This document shows, one piece after another, positions 36,101-48,100 of a DNA stretch of 64,000 bases. This stretch comes from Nectonema munidae (taxonomy: Eukaryota > Nematomorpha > Nectonematoida > Nectonematidae), in NCBI GenBank assembly GCA_030549495.1, contig JAUIRK010000767.1, positions 114,186 through 178,185 on the forward strand, read 5' to 3'. Below the pieces are notes generated by a model. That model worked only from the letters and a program-made list of their open reading frames with translations, did not search any database and was not told the DNA's origin. Numbering within the stretch: the stretch's first letter is position 1; every line of letters begins with the position of its first letter. Position numbers and translations under genes: made by a program.

Positions 36101-39100
36101 ACTCATCATTTCAAGTCAAGGCAACAAAAATCTAAAATCTTCATGGACAGAAACCCTGGAAAGGCACTTCTGCAATCGACTACCATAGGGTGCAATCTGG
36201 AAATAATGTTTGTGGTAAAAATTTTTTGTAAAAAATATAAATTTCAAAACACTAGTATAGTCGAATATTTTTGTTAAAATTTTCAAACACCTACCTGTTT
36301 TTAAACTAAATTTATAACTCGATTTTCAACACCTAGACCTAACTTAGATAATACTACTTATTTTAAAAAGTCATTAAAAAAAATTCTTTTGTATATATTA
36401 GTATATTTATGTAGTATTTCAATTTTCAAAATTTGACAAATTTCTTTTTATTTATAAATTCACTTTCTGTAACGCTTTTGTTTAATTTTGATATTGAATA
36501 AAATAAAATATTTTAGCATTTTTTTGATATTTTTATTTTTCATTTGAAGCCATTTCAGCAAAGTTTATGTGATATTTCAATATTACAAAAATTCCAACAT
36601 AATTATATATTTAAAGTTTATGATTTTGTTGTTATTTTCTAAAAAATAGTTACACATTTTTTTTAGAAGAAACAAACGAAAAGAAAGCGAAACATTTTAT
36701 TAAGACCACAATAACGAAAAACGACCAACAAATTCTAATTAAACGCTAACGATAACGAGGCGTTTTTTTGTTCAAAGTAACGTTAAGTATAGCGAAGTAA
36801 TTTTCAGTAGTAGCAATTCCAAGTCTAATAATAAATCTTATAGCTTATCCAAGTTTAGTAACTTATCATTCTTCAGCAAAATTGTTAGCATGCAAAAGAA
36901 ATAATAACTCTTGAAATTGTGATCAAAATTTTCGAAGCGAGAACTCTTCAATTTAGGAAACTTCTTAAGAAACTGTGAAACATCACTCAAGGTAGAACTT
37001 TCAGTACCAAATTTTGTTCCAGTTTCTTTTAAAAATGAGGCAAAAGAAAAGAGTTCATCACTTCCCAAATATAGTAATGTGATTAATGACACAAACTTCT
37101 CAGTCTGTTATAACCAATTTATCTCGTAGACAAAATTCAGGCTCAAAACACTGGTTCGAAAAAGAAAAGAAAAGTTTAGGGAAAAAAAAGATGCGCGATA
37201 ACTTTTATACTAATTTGATTTTGTCGAGGAAGTGCCCCGCCCCTCTTAGCATTTCTGCTCACCATCACAAATTATTTATATTGTTAGGAACTCACATTTG
37301 GGAAAATATTTATGCCTCTTGCTTCTAATGATATTTTTGGTGCTCTCCTTGATCCAAATTCCTGGCTCTTAACACAATACAATATAATAGAAGGCCCAGA
37401 AAGAATGTGCTTCTATAATGATAAACATGCGATAAGAGGTTGGTATTAATGGACATGGGGTATATTGACTTGATTAGTGTGAGTAGAATTTAGACATTTT
37501 TCTTACATCTGGTCAAAATGTGCTGCTACTGCCCTCTCCTACGAAGCTGATGCAATTCATAGATAGATAGGTGAACAAATAAGTTGACTTGTAGTTACTA
37601 TTTGTCTACTCATAATCAGGGTCATCATCGCTGTAGGAGTAAAAGTGTGATAGCCGGCATTATTTAGATAGATATTTTTCTCATTTTTGTCAAGGTTTAT
37701 AAAAAAAAATGACGAAAAAATTATAATATTGTTAGCAAAATTTAGAACGCTTCCAGAACTTGACATTTGATTTAGAATTATGATGTTAGAAGGAAAAAAA
37801 TCGTTGAAAATTTTTCATAGACAACATGAAAGCTTTGAATGGGATGAAGACATAAATTGTGTTTTAATAGCTCCAAGTTGTTTTAATAGATCAATCCAAG
37901 TTGGTGAGAAAGAGTTTAAATTAAAAGAATGGGAATTTGATGGGGATTACGATGATGACGTTTTAATTAATTAATTAATTAAGTTGTTTGTGGCGTTCGC
38001 ACCCATCCTTTGGGATATCGTGGCCCGCCCGGAATGCTGATTCCAGGTCTACCTGGACTTTCCATCCCACTAAACACCTACCGGCCCTTGTTACTGCATA
38101 GCTATACCTTGTTATATATATTATTTTACAAGAATTTATGTTACAATATTTAAATACAGCTGAGTGATCGATACTATCCTAACGCGAATGCTTCCAATTA
38201 GGGAAACAAACTTAATGTCTAGTGATAGCTTGATTACAAACCACGTAGAATCGGGTCGCCAGAGCACTACCTAACCGTAAAAACCTTTGAATTCTTCAGA
38301 GGAAGAAAACCAGGGTAAAAAACCGGCACGACGGAATGTAGCTTGTTCCTAAATAAAAGAATATGATTATAATGACGTTTGTACATAACGTGTAGATACA
38401 AAGCGATGAAATGTGATCGTTTTTTCATGTGGCTTTTATTGTGAGTTTATTCGAATAAGCAAACAATTATAAATCTCGAACGAAAAATGTCGACTTTCTT
38501 CGTTTTTTCGATCTTGTTCTATTGTTTAAGATTTGAACAGTCTTTAAGGAGTTTTAAAGAAACAAATATATAGAGAAGAGATTTGAATGAGAGATTTGTA
38601 TATAATAGAATTGATTTGAGTCGACACAGGATTTTCTTGGGGTCACGGATGCAGAAAATAATAAGCAGTTTTAGCTAAGAATCATTTAAGAAAATTGAAT
38701 TTTACATTTTGGTTCGACATTATTTTTTACAATTATAGTATCTCAACTTAAGCAAACATATATATTTCAATAAACCTTTATGGTTTTTGATTTGTTTCAT
38801 GAATAATTATACAAAAATGGACATTTGCAATAAAGTTAGCAAAACTATTCTTCAAGTTTTATTTAATTGTTTTGAACATTATTGAAAATATATGAGAAAT
38901 TATTTATTTTATCACTCTTAATATAAGAAATCGCTTTTAGGGAAGGGAAATAGCATTTTTAGTTGATGATTATTTGTTTTAAGTGTTCGTTCTCATTTGA
39001 GGACCATGGAAATGGAAATGAATCCTACAAAATATATTTTCGGAAAATGATCTTGATATTAGAAGTGTTTATTGAAACCGAGCATAAATTATTGATTATT

Positions 39101-42100
39101 ATTAGCACCAATTTCATATTATGCTTTTTAATTTATGCTAAAATGGCTCCTCGAGTGCGACAAATTTTCTGTTGGCCTAGAATTTTAAGAATATGAAATT
39201 TTATAATATTCTAAATGAATGTTCGCATTTAAAAATGTATTGTATTCATTTCAGAAAAGAAAATTCGATTTATTTTCCAATAAACTTCTTATCTTTATAC
39301 CAAAATATTTTTTAGTATAATTAATAATTTTTAAAAATGGATTATTATTCATCATATTCATGAATAAATTTTATACATCAAATTAATTTTTTAGATTCAA
39401 AAGATCGCTTTACATTTTGTTTGTTAACGGTCTTTCCTAAGTCCTCAGAAAACGATCAAAAATTAAAAGTATAATAATAATATTAAAAAAAAATAAAAAC
39501 AAAAAAAAAATTAATTAAATGTGATATAAAAAACGGTGTAAATCAACATAACACCACCTTGTTTAAAAAATTGATAAATAAACTGTTTTAAAGTAAACGA
39601 AAATGTGAATATAGGAATGAAATCTAAGTCAGAAGTGATTGGAATAAGACACCATGAAAGCAAGTGTATATATATATATATATATACTTTGAAAGAGGAG
39701 ATAGAGACTATATACTACTAGCATGAAATCAATTGAGTTTTTCACAATTCACTTTTGATCAAGTTTTTCACAGCCTTCGTCGAATATAGTGATGTAGGAT
39801 AGCATTGATGGTATGGATTGGTATTGAAATTGCCATGAAAACACCTACCCTCTTGTATATTTACTTGTATCGATACTTTGTAAGCGATTGCCATATTGTG
39901 GGGAGAAAGCTTGTCCCAAAATGGGGTCAAATCTAAATATACCACCAATTTGATCTTCTTTTCAATATTTTGTTTTTTAATATTAGTTGCTTATTGTATT
40001 CATGGTTCAATTAGAAACAAGTGCACTCACGATATTCTTTGTTAGATACTTCAATTAACCAACATTTGTATTATATTTTGTAATTGGAATTTTGAAGACT
40101 TTGTCGCTTAAAATAAAGTTCCGTTTATTTGGTACTGATTAGTAATCAATAACTATAGTAAACTTATAAGTTAGGCTTCTTGTTCTTTGTTTATACAGTA
40201 TGCCTATAGAATTTGATTCTTTGCCTTCATTTACATCTGTCTTTCTTGATCATATTCACCGTTAAGCCAAACTCATTACAGAAAAAGCTAAAAATAAATA
40301 ATAAACGCACAACCTAACAAACTTGTTAATAAAAAAACTTTTTAATAAAAAAAAGAGAAAAAAATTACTTACATATTTTATTGAAAAAAATGACTGAGAA
40401 ATAAAATACTAAATAGTTTTTTGCATTATAGTAAAAAATGACTTTACTAACCCCATTAGTTACGGCTATATCACAGATATAAATAAATAAAACACCAGAT
40501 AGAGCATTCATTATTTTCCTTACTGTTAGAGGATGTGAATCAATAAAGGACACGTTATCGACTCATGAAGATACAAATAAAGCTTAGTACACAAAGAGAA
40601 GGTTAGATGGCTTTAAGATATATCTTCCTGTTATATCTTTGTTTCTTCGAGATAACCTAGCAACAAAACCTTAGAAAAAGTATTATAAACATTGTTCACT
40701 CAATCAATAAATAAGTTTCATAGCATTTAAAATATTTTTTTCATTTATTTAGTTTCATGTTGAACTTATTGATGGTTTTACGTCTCTTTGGCCTATAGAA
40801 ATGAGTGCGTTTTTTATCAGATTCACAGTTGCTATTAATTGGATGAGAGTCTGTTCGGTGAACAATTGTTAAATATGATAGTAAAGTTTACGAATTTGTT
40901 TTCTCAATGTTATTTTTATAAAATTTAATCTATTTGGTGCTTATATAGACAGATAATAAAAATGTATTTTTAGGAACAGAAGTATAGCACGGCGAAGTGT
41001 GTGATTGCGTAGTTGAGTCGACACACGGGCCTGAACAATTTGATACGCCGTTGAAACAAAAGTTCATTCCGTTTTAAAAAGAAAAGTCTCACTTTTTCGC
41101 TCAATATAAAGGTTAGTTAATATTTTCGCTTTTCCATGGAGCAAGATGCCTCTAAAGTCTAAAGCAGGAATCGGCAAACATTTTACCCGTCTACCCCTTC
41201 ATAGAACATTTGTCTTCACATCGACCCCCACCCCACACAAAAATGTTTCATAAAAACATTAATCAATGCCCAACAATTAAGAGAAAAAATACAAATCAAA
41301 AATCTTTCATATATCCTATACTATACAATGTCCTGGGTTATGTTTTAAAAGAAAAAGGAGATTTATTACTACTATAAAGTAAAAAAAGCATAAAATTGTC
41401 TATCTTATCGACCCCTAAAGATCTGTTATCGACCCCCAGGGATCGACCACTTTGCCGACCCTTGGTCTAAAGGAATGCGCAATGAATTGAAACAAGAGGA
41501 ATAAAAAAAGCACAAAAAAGAAAGGAAACTTTAACATACCGATTCCGTGTTGATTGGGTGAATGGCAAAGAGAAAGGCAGAAAGCAAAGAAACGCGAATC
41601 CTGCTTCTCTTCCCGTCAACTTCTTCTATCAACCTTTTGAAAAGAGGAAAAGGAGTTTTACTGAGAGTAGCGGTGGATTCGGTCATTCGTGTGGGATAAG
41701 CGAAGATCACGAACATTTTAAACAGCATGATAATTAATTAGTGTGACAAGACCTGCTTTACGCGTTCCTTCGTTTGGAAGCAATAAATCTAATTAATTAA
41801 TATGCATAGCATATCTACTTCCTATATTTAACTTTTGTTTCCATAATTATAAACGCAGAAGGCACTATATAAGTATATTTATTTATAGTATTTTTAAAGT
41901 TTTTCATTTGTTCTTATAATTATAATTATTGATACTTCAGCTTTGAACTTCTCTTCCGGGCTGAATACTATGGCTGTCAACGACTCAATCTTCCAAATTG
42001 CCAAAAACTTGCCTATTTTCACAGACCACCTCTCCCTTTGATATCATTCTTGCACTTACCCTCTATTTTGTTTCACCTTTCTTGTGTGCGTCTTCTTTGT

Positions 42101-45100
42101 TTTATTTTTTTTCATATATATTTTGTATATTTAAGACGATAAACTAAGCAAATTTGTTCACTTTCTTTAATAAACTTCTTTTTTCCTCCTCTAAAAAATT
42201 TTACAAGCTAAAACTCGTTTCTGGTAAATAGAAATTCATAACAGAAAATCAGAAATCAGAGCGTATTTATCAGGTATGTTGGAAGGGTGTCCTCATTCTC
42301 TATTTTAAAAAGAATTCGACACCTCATCGGCAGGCAGGTCTTCTTGAAAGACGAAAGAAAGGCATAATTGACTCCTACATTAACAACGGGCTTGAAAGGT
42401 TGGTTAGATAGGAGGCGTGAGGGCGGCAGCTTAGATATACGTGGCTTCGAAACCACAAGGTCTCGGTGTCGACCCAACATAAAGCCTTCGTTATTTCATA
42501 ATGATAAATAATTGATTTGCCTAAGATGGACCTGTGTTCGATTCCGGATCGTGACTATCCTTACCATTTGTCCAGTTATGAAGGTTTATTTTTCCGTACG
42601 GATGCGACAAAAACTCATCTCATTGTAACTAACCATGTAAAACTGTTATTGAGTTATAAAATGTCCAAACAAAACAAAAATAATTTGAAATAAAACTTAT
42701 ATACAACAAGGTAGGCAGCTTTGGCATCGGGTCAATCCAGGGATGGACCGAGAGGGGGGGATAGGGGGATGCATACCCCCCCCCCCCCCCACCAGCAATC
42801 TATTCAAGAAAAATTAAGGTTGGAGTCCACCCTAAAATAGAAATCAAAATTGATAAAGTCATTGATCGATTTTCAAAGCAAAAAGAAAGAAGAAAAGACT
42901 TTGTAATATAATTTTAATCATTTATTTTACATACGTTTTCAAATTTCTTCCCTAATAAAATGTGTAAAATATTTTGATAATATTAGTATACCCCCCCCCC
43001 CCCCCCCCCCCCCACACAAAAGATTTCTGGATCCCCCACTGGGTCAATCTTAATCAAGGGACAGTTATCTAAATAAATGAAGAGCCAATCAATTAAAGAC
43101 TTAGCAGTGATATCCTTGAAGATCATTTGCAAACTAAGCTATAGTGTGAAAACCTCGCTTTATGAGCTTATTAGCAATTTTTGCGTGTAAAATGAAAGTT
43201 TGTAAATTGGAGTATAAATTCTACATTGAAGCACGTTGAGAAAAAATAAATGAAAGGAGAGCAAAGAAAATCATTGCTGGTGCCGATCAAAACCTTCAAT
43301 TTCGTAAAGGTAGGCCTCCTTCTTTTAAAGATGTGAATCTCTCTGTGATTGAAATTTTAAAAAGTTATTCATTTAAACGCCGTGACAAAGGAAAATAAGA
43401 AACATAGATCAATTCAGACATGGAAAAATGGAAAAAGAAACAGACAAGCAGACAATGCTTGCTTTCCTAGGCAATATTTTTGCAAAAATTTGTCAGTATT
43501 GCTGGCCGCATCTTTGGACAACACTGTAAACTATAGGGCTGCGTATTTCTTGACTTGATGGATTTGGGCGAGTGAGTGAGGGAACTGATCTTAGATTCGA
43601 TAAAAGGATGCTGGAGTTGATTACAAGTTCCTCATTGATTAGATTTAATCGTTTGTGAAAAAGACTTTTTATACGGATAAATTTTGGCAAAATTAATAAA
43701 ACTTCAAAAAGATCTTGATAGTGGTTAATTAAACTTTTTGTATTTGATGAATTGCTCGACGTGCACTGTGTATATGGTTTAACGAAGCGTTAATACTGAA
43801 ACATACGCACTAATCCTTCTCTCCACGCAAGTTCATATATTCGCACAGCTTTGTATGCGCGAATATGCAGAGTATAGGGAAGCACAGGCTTAGAGCAGAG
43901 TTATCCAAGCTTAAGAGATTTATCAGTCAATATAATTTGATCAGCTTTTTGAAGCATTCTACATCACAGGAATGAGAGAGATTGAGTTGAAATCCTTATA
44001 AATTTATGAGACAGCAAATTTTATATAGAAGGTTTATCCCTTTCGGGATGGAGAACTTGTTTACATTCATCACTTTTGCATTGGAGCGGGTCAAATTGAA
44101 TTGTTTGAGCAGATAAATCTATCACAAACCAAATTTTGTTGATCGTACTTTTCATTTTTAAAAAAAATTGTTCTGAATTCCATGAATTAGCAATCAGTGA
44201 AAAATTACTTGAACGTAGCTTTGTAATTATAATCAGTTTTTTCCAAGTGTGTTTCTATTTAGACTGCTTCATTTAAAGTAGCTTTCTCTATCCCTCAACT
44301 AATATGCCTATTGCTATGCATAATCCGAATATAAAACATAGTAACTGTATAAAAAAAATCTATCTTTAGAAAATCTCATTTTATTTTAAAAGGAAAACGT
44401 AAATTTTTAAATTTATTCATGTTGGAAGAAAAAAAGTAGCGCTTTTTTTAAACGAACTAATTACTTAGTGATTAACAACTTTTTAATCAAAAGGTAATTA
44501 TATTAGTTATAGATAAGCAAATTTAGTCTTAATTATTAGTTGACTATTTTCAGTCTAATTATTATTGATTGGTGTTTTAGTTATTTAGATAAGCAGAGTC
44601 AGTAAGTTCGTAAGTTTGTTTGTTAGTTACTTTTAAAGATATCAATTATGAAAAAACAAAAAGTGTATTTTTTTTATGAAGAAACTCAATTTTTAAAAGA
44701 GTAAGCAAGTGACCAAATAAGTAGAAGTATGGTTAAGTAAATTGTATAAAACTAATTTTAAGAATCATTACAAAAGAATATTATGTTGATCGTGAGATTA
44801 AATTAATTTCGGAAAGTCCTCCATAATTGAATTAATTATTGTAATGAATTTTTTAAAGAGAAAGGCTAAAGCATCACGGAAGCATTCTGGGATTTTGGCT
44901 ATTGAAGTATTTGGTGGAAGCGGACTTACTTGTAAGCGAAGAAAGAGTTCACAAAGTGCAGAATGAGGTTGACCAAATGAAAGCCGAATGCGTGCATTCC
45001 ATGAACTCGGTTGTTCAGCCAAAAGCTTGCAGTGGTCAGAGGCCTGTACGATTTGTGACTGCTTTCCTGAAAATCAATTTTTGAAAGTAACGCCCGCACT

Positions 45101-48100
45101 TCAAGGAAAGGCGCCTCACATGCACCGGCTCACAAAGGAGCGGAATAATTAACTTTTCAAATTATCCTCAAATTTCCTCTATCCTGTTTTTCGTATGTGT
45201 TTATGCGGACTAAATCATTTGCCAAAGAGTTTGCCTACAGACGTTAAGCGCCCGTATATTTCTCCAATATGGACTCTTGAACTAAAATAGGCAAACATCA
45301 ATTACAAAGAAATTTTTAGCATATAATTCGCCCTCATCATTCTTTCTTGTTATATAGCATTTCTCAGAGTTTCCAAAAGAAATTCTTTATTTTTTTTGTA
45401 TTAATTACAATTTTTCTAAATTATTAAAATTTTTATCTTAACAAAAATTTTTTTAATTTTTCTATCAAAGTCCCAATTAAAAAGGTAATAATAAAAAATA
45501 ATGAAATTGTAGAACTACCTTGAAATACGAAATCATACTTTCGAAAGTTAAAATTGAAATTTAGCAAAAAAAAAGCTAATTTCTGAATTTGAAAAATATT
45601 TCAAACTAAGTGATGAATTAAACAATTTTTATCCATAGCTCTGATTTTAATTTGCATCTGCGAGAAAGTAGGAAAAATTAAGAAATACTACAAACTTAAA
45701 TAGCTACATTTCGTCGATGTAACAGCACATTGATATTCAAAATCTACAATCTCTGAAGGATATCTTGTTTATTTGGAAAAGTTTTAGGAAAGTGGATTCA
45801 AATGAAAAAAAACAAGGAGAGACAAAAAATTCAGAATTAGCATTATTTATAATAATAATTAATAAATTAGAAAAAAAAATTAAATTTATGGGAAAAAGTT
45901 TTTAATGTTTGGGAAAATATTATTAATAATTGAGAAAAAGTCTTTAAAATATGTGGAATCGTATACAGGCCTGTAAGGAGACAGGCGAGAGGGGCAGTTG
46001 ACCTACCCCCCCTAAAAATGTCAACTTAATTATAATTCTAACAAAATTTCGAAAATATTGGAATATAATTACAATTATTTTGTCTATTTAGATAAATCTT
46101 AGAACAAATGAATTGCCTTTTCTTCAAAAGACTCATTTAGAGATAAAGAAAACATAGGATAGAGATTTGCGCACTCTGATCGTAATCTTGTTTAGATTTA
46201 GAGAATAAATATAGCTTTTTTATAAAACATTTCAGTCAATTTTATGGTGTTCAGATGGTCATTAAAGGGTGATGAGAAAAAATTTTTTAATCATAAAAAT
46301 TTCCATATCAAATTGTAAAATGAAATTCTTTTAAAAAACTTTGTCTATTAGAGCTAATAGTTGTAACTTTTCGATTTTTATGGTTAGTGAACAATTATAA
46401 GTGTAATGGTGAATTGTGTGATAGTATGACGAAATCAAAGATATGAAAGTAAATCAAGCAATGCTTTTGGAATCTGAATGCGCCTTTTTTTGGAACAAAT
46501 GACGTTTAAGTAAACTTTTGCAGAGAAATTAAAACGCTCATTTGGAAAAGGAAAATAATTTTTTGGTAAAAATGAGTCAGATAGTTTAACTTAAATCGAT
46601 AAGGTAAAAAAAAGAAGGAAAATTTATGGAGGAAATAACAGAAGATGCCAAGTATTTTAAATGAAACATTAATTAAGTATATTAAAACCTTGCAAAAAGA
46701 GAAGTTCTTGTTGTATGCCGAATCTTTATCATTTTTCAAAGACCTTATGTGTAAGTGGAACAAATGCCTGAAAGATTCAGTGAATAAAAGCTAAGAAATA
46801 AGTAACACGTGGAATTGATAGAGAGAAATTTTATCCAAATTGTTTAGTTAGGATTCAAAGTGTTATTCTGGAATCGTGTTAGAGTGTGTGCACGCACGCA
46901 CACAACCATACTCCTACTCTCATCCCTCTCCTTCTGAGTGAACTTTGCGGTCTAGGATTTCCATCGTCACTCCCCTTCTCCCATCAATCAGGCAGAAATG
47001 GGAGTTGTAGAGGGATTGAAATGATGTCGTTAGTACTTCTCCCTATTTTAAAGGTAATCAGAAAAAAAGCTGCATTTCATATCGACATTTTAGTTTGCAT
47101 TTGAAGTTTATGCAGATAACTACACTTCTCCTACTTTTTTTGAATTAGCGCAGATAATAATTAACCTTTTTTGAGTTCACAAAGTTTTTAATTAATGAAA
47201 TTGATAGCTATCCTCATTTTTATTGAAAATTTTGACGTTATCTAAGAGGGAGAGGTATACTCTTATTTCAAAGACTCTTTCATTGTCTACCAACGGCATG
47301 ATAAGAAGGAAGAGTATGTGAGTAGCAGCAATAAGCCCACAAAAGCCTTGCCTCCTCTCATTATCCAGAGATAAGGGCTCCAGCCTCTCTAAGCTTCAAA
47401 AGTCGCATGGAGAAATAGATGCACAGAGACAACACACTTCAAACCCAGAACTCTGGCACACCTGCAAAGCGAGAGGTTAGAAGCGCTTTGAATTTCAACA
47501 TTTTGGTGTCCTATGAGTATAGGATACATTCAGTTCTATGATAAACAAGTTCTCTCTACCTATTCATAAAACATTTCCTATACTTTGGCAATTGGCAGTA
47601 CACCTGCGGCAAATAAAGCATCGCGAATGTTGCACATCAAGTTCATTTCTTTACATATTCAGATAGCTTACTTTGATACATAAGGGAACTTCAAAAAATT
47701 CGTCCTTTCGTAAACATTAGTTCTTAAATCACTTTTTCCTATGTCGAGATGACAGTCTTGGAGATTGTCTCTATAAAGAAGAATGCACTTTATGGTTGAT
47801 TGCCGCATTCATAGCAATTGTCGCGCATTCTCTCTTTTGAATGTTTATCAATCGAGAGTATATGGCCTGAAAAAATGAGAAAAATATGGAGCTAACTTTT
47901 CTTTGACATATCAATTAATTTTTTGATCTCCTATTTTTATAACATACATGAAAATTTTATTTAATCTTCATAATAAGATTTTATATAAAAGTTCATAATC
48001 ACTAAGTTAGTTTCTTTGTTCGTAATTTGGTTTGTTATTGAAAAATTTTTTAATCCATTTTGCATTATTTATTAGCTCGATTTCGTTTTTAGCATCAAAA

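Noticed and set aside
35399-37092. Minus-strand ORFs of 60-84 codons in TMTC3 intron 3
   Set aside because: They look protein-like in patches but no family motif could be named, and they do not fit the TMTC3 reading frame.
37780-37974. Acidic plus-strand ORF just before repeat B copy 2
   Set aside because: No recognised domain, lies in a TMTC3 intron on the opposite strand, and short.
46886-47104. Plus-strand ORF of 72 codons
   Set aside because: It begins in a low-complexity CACGCACACA patch; no homology.
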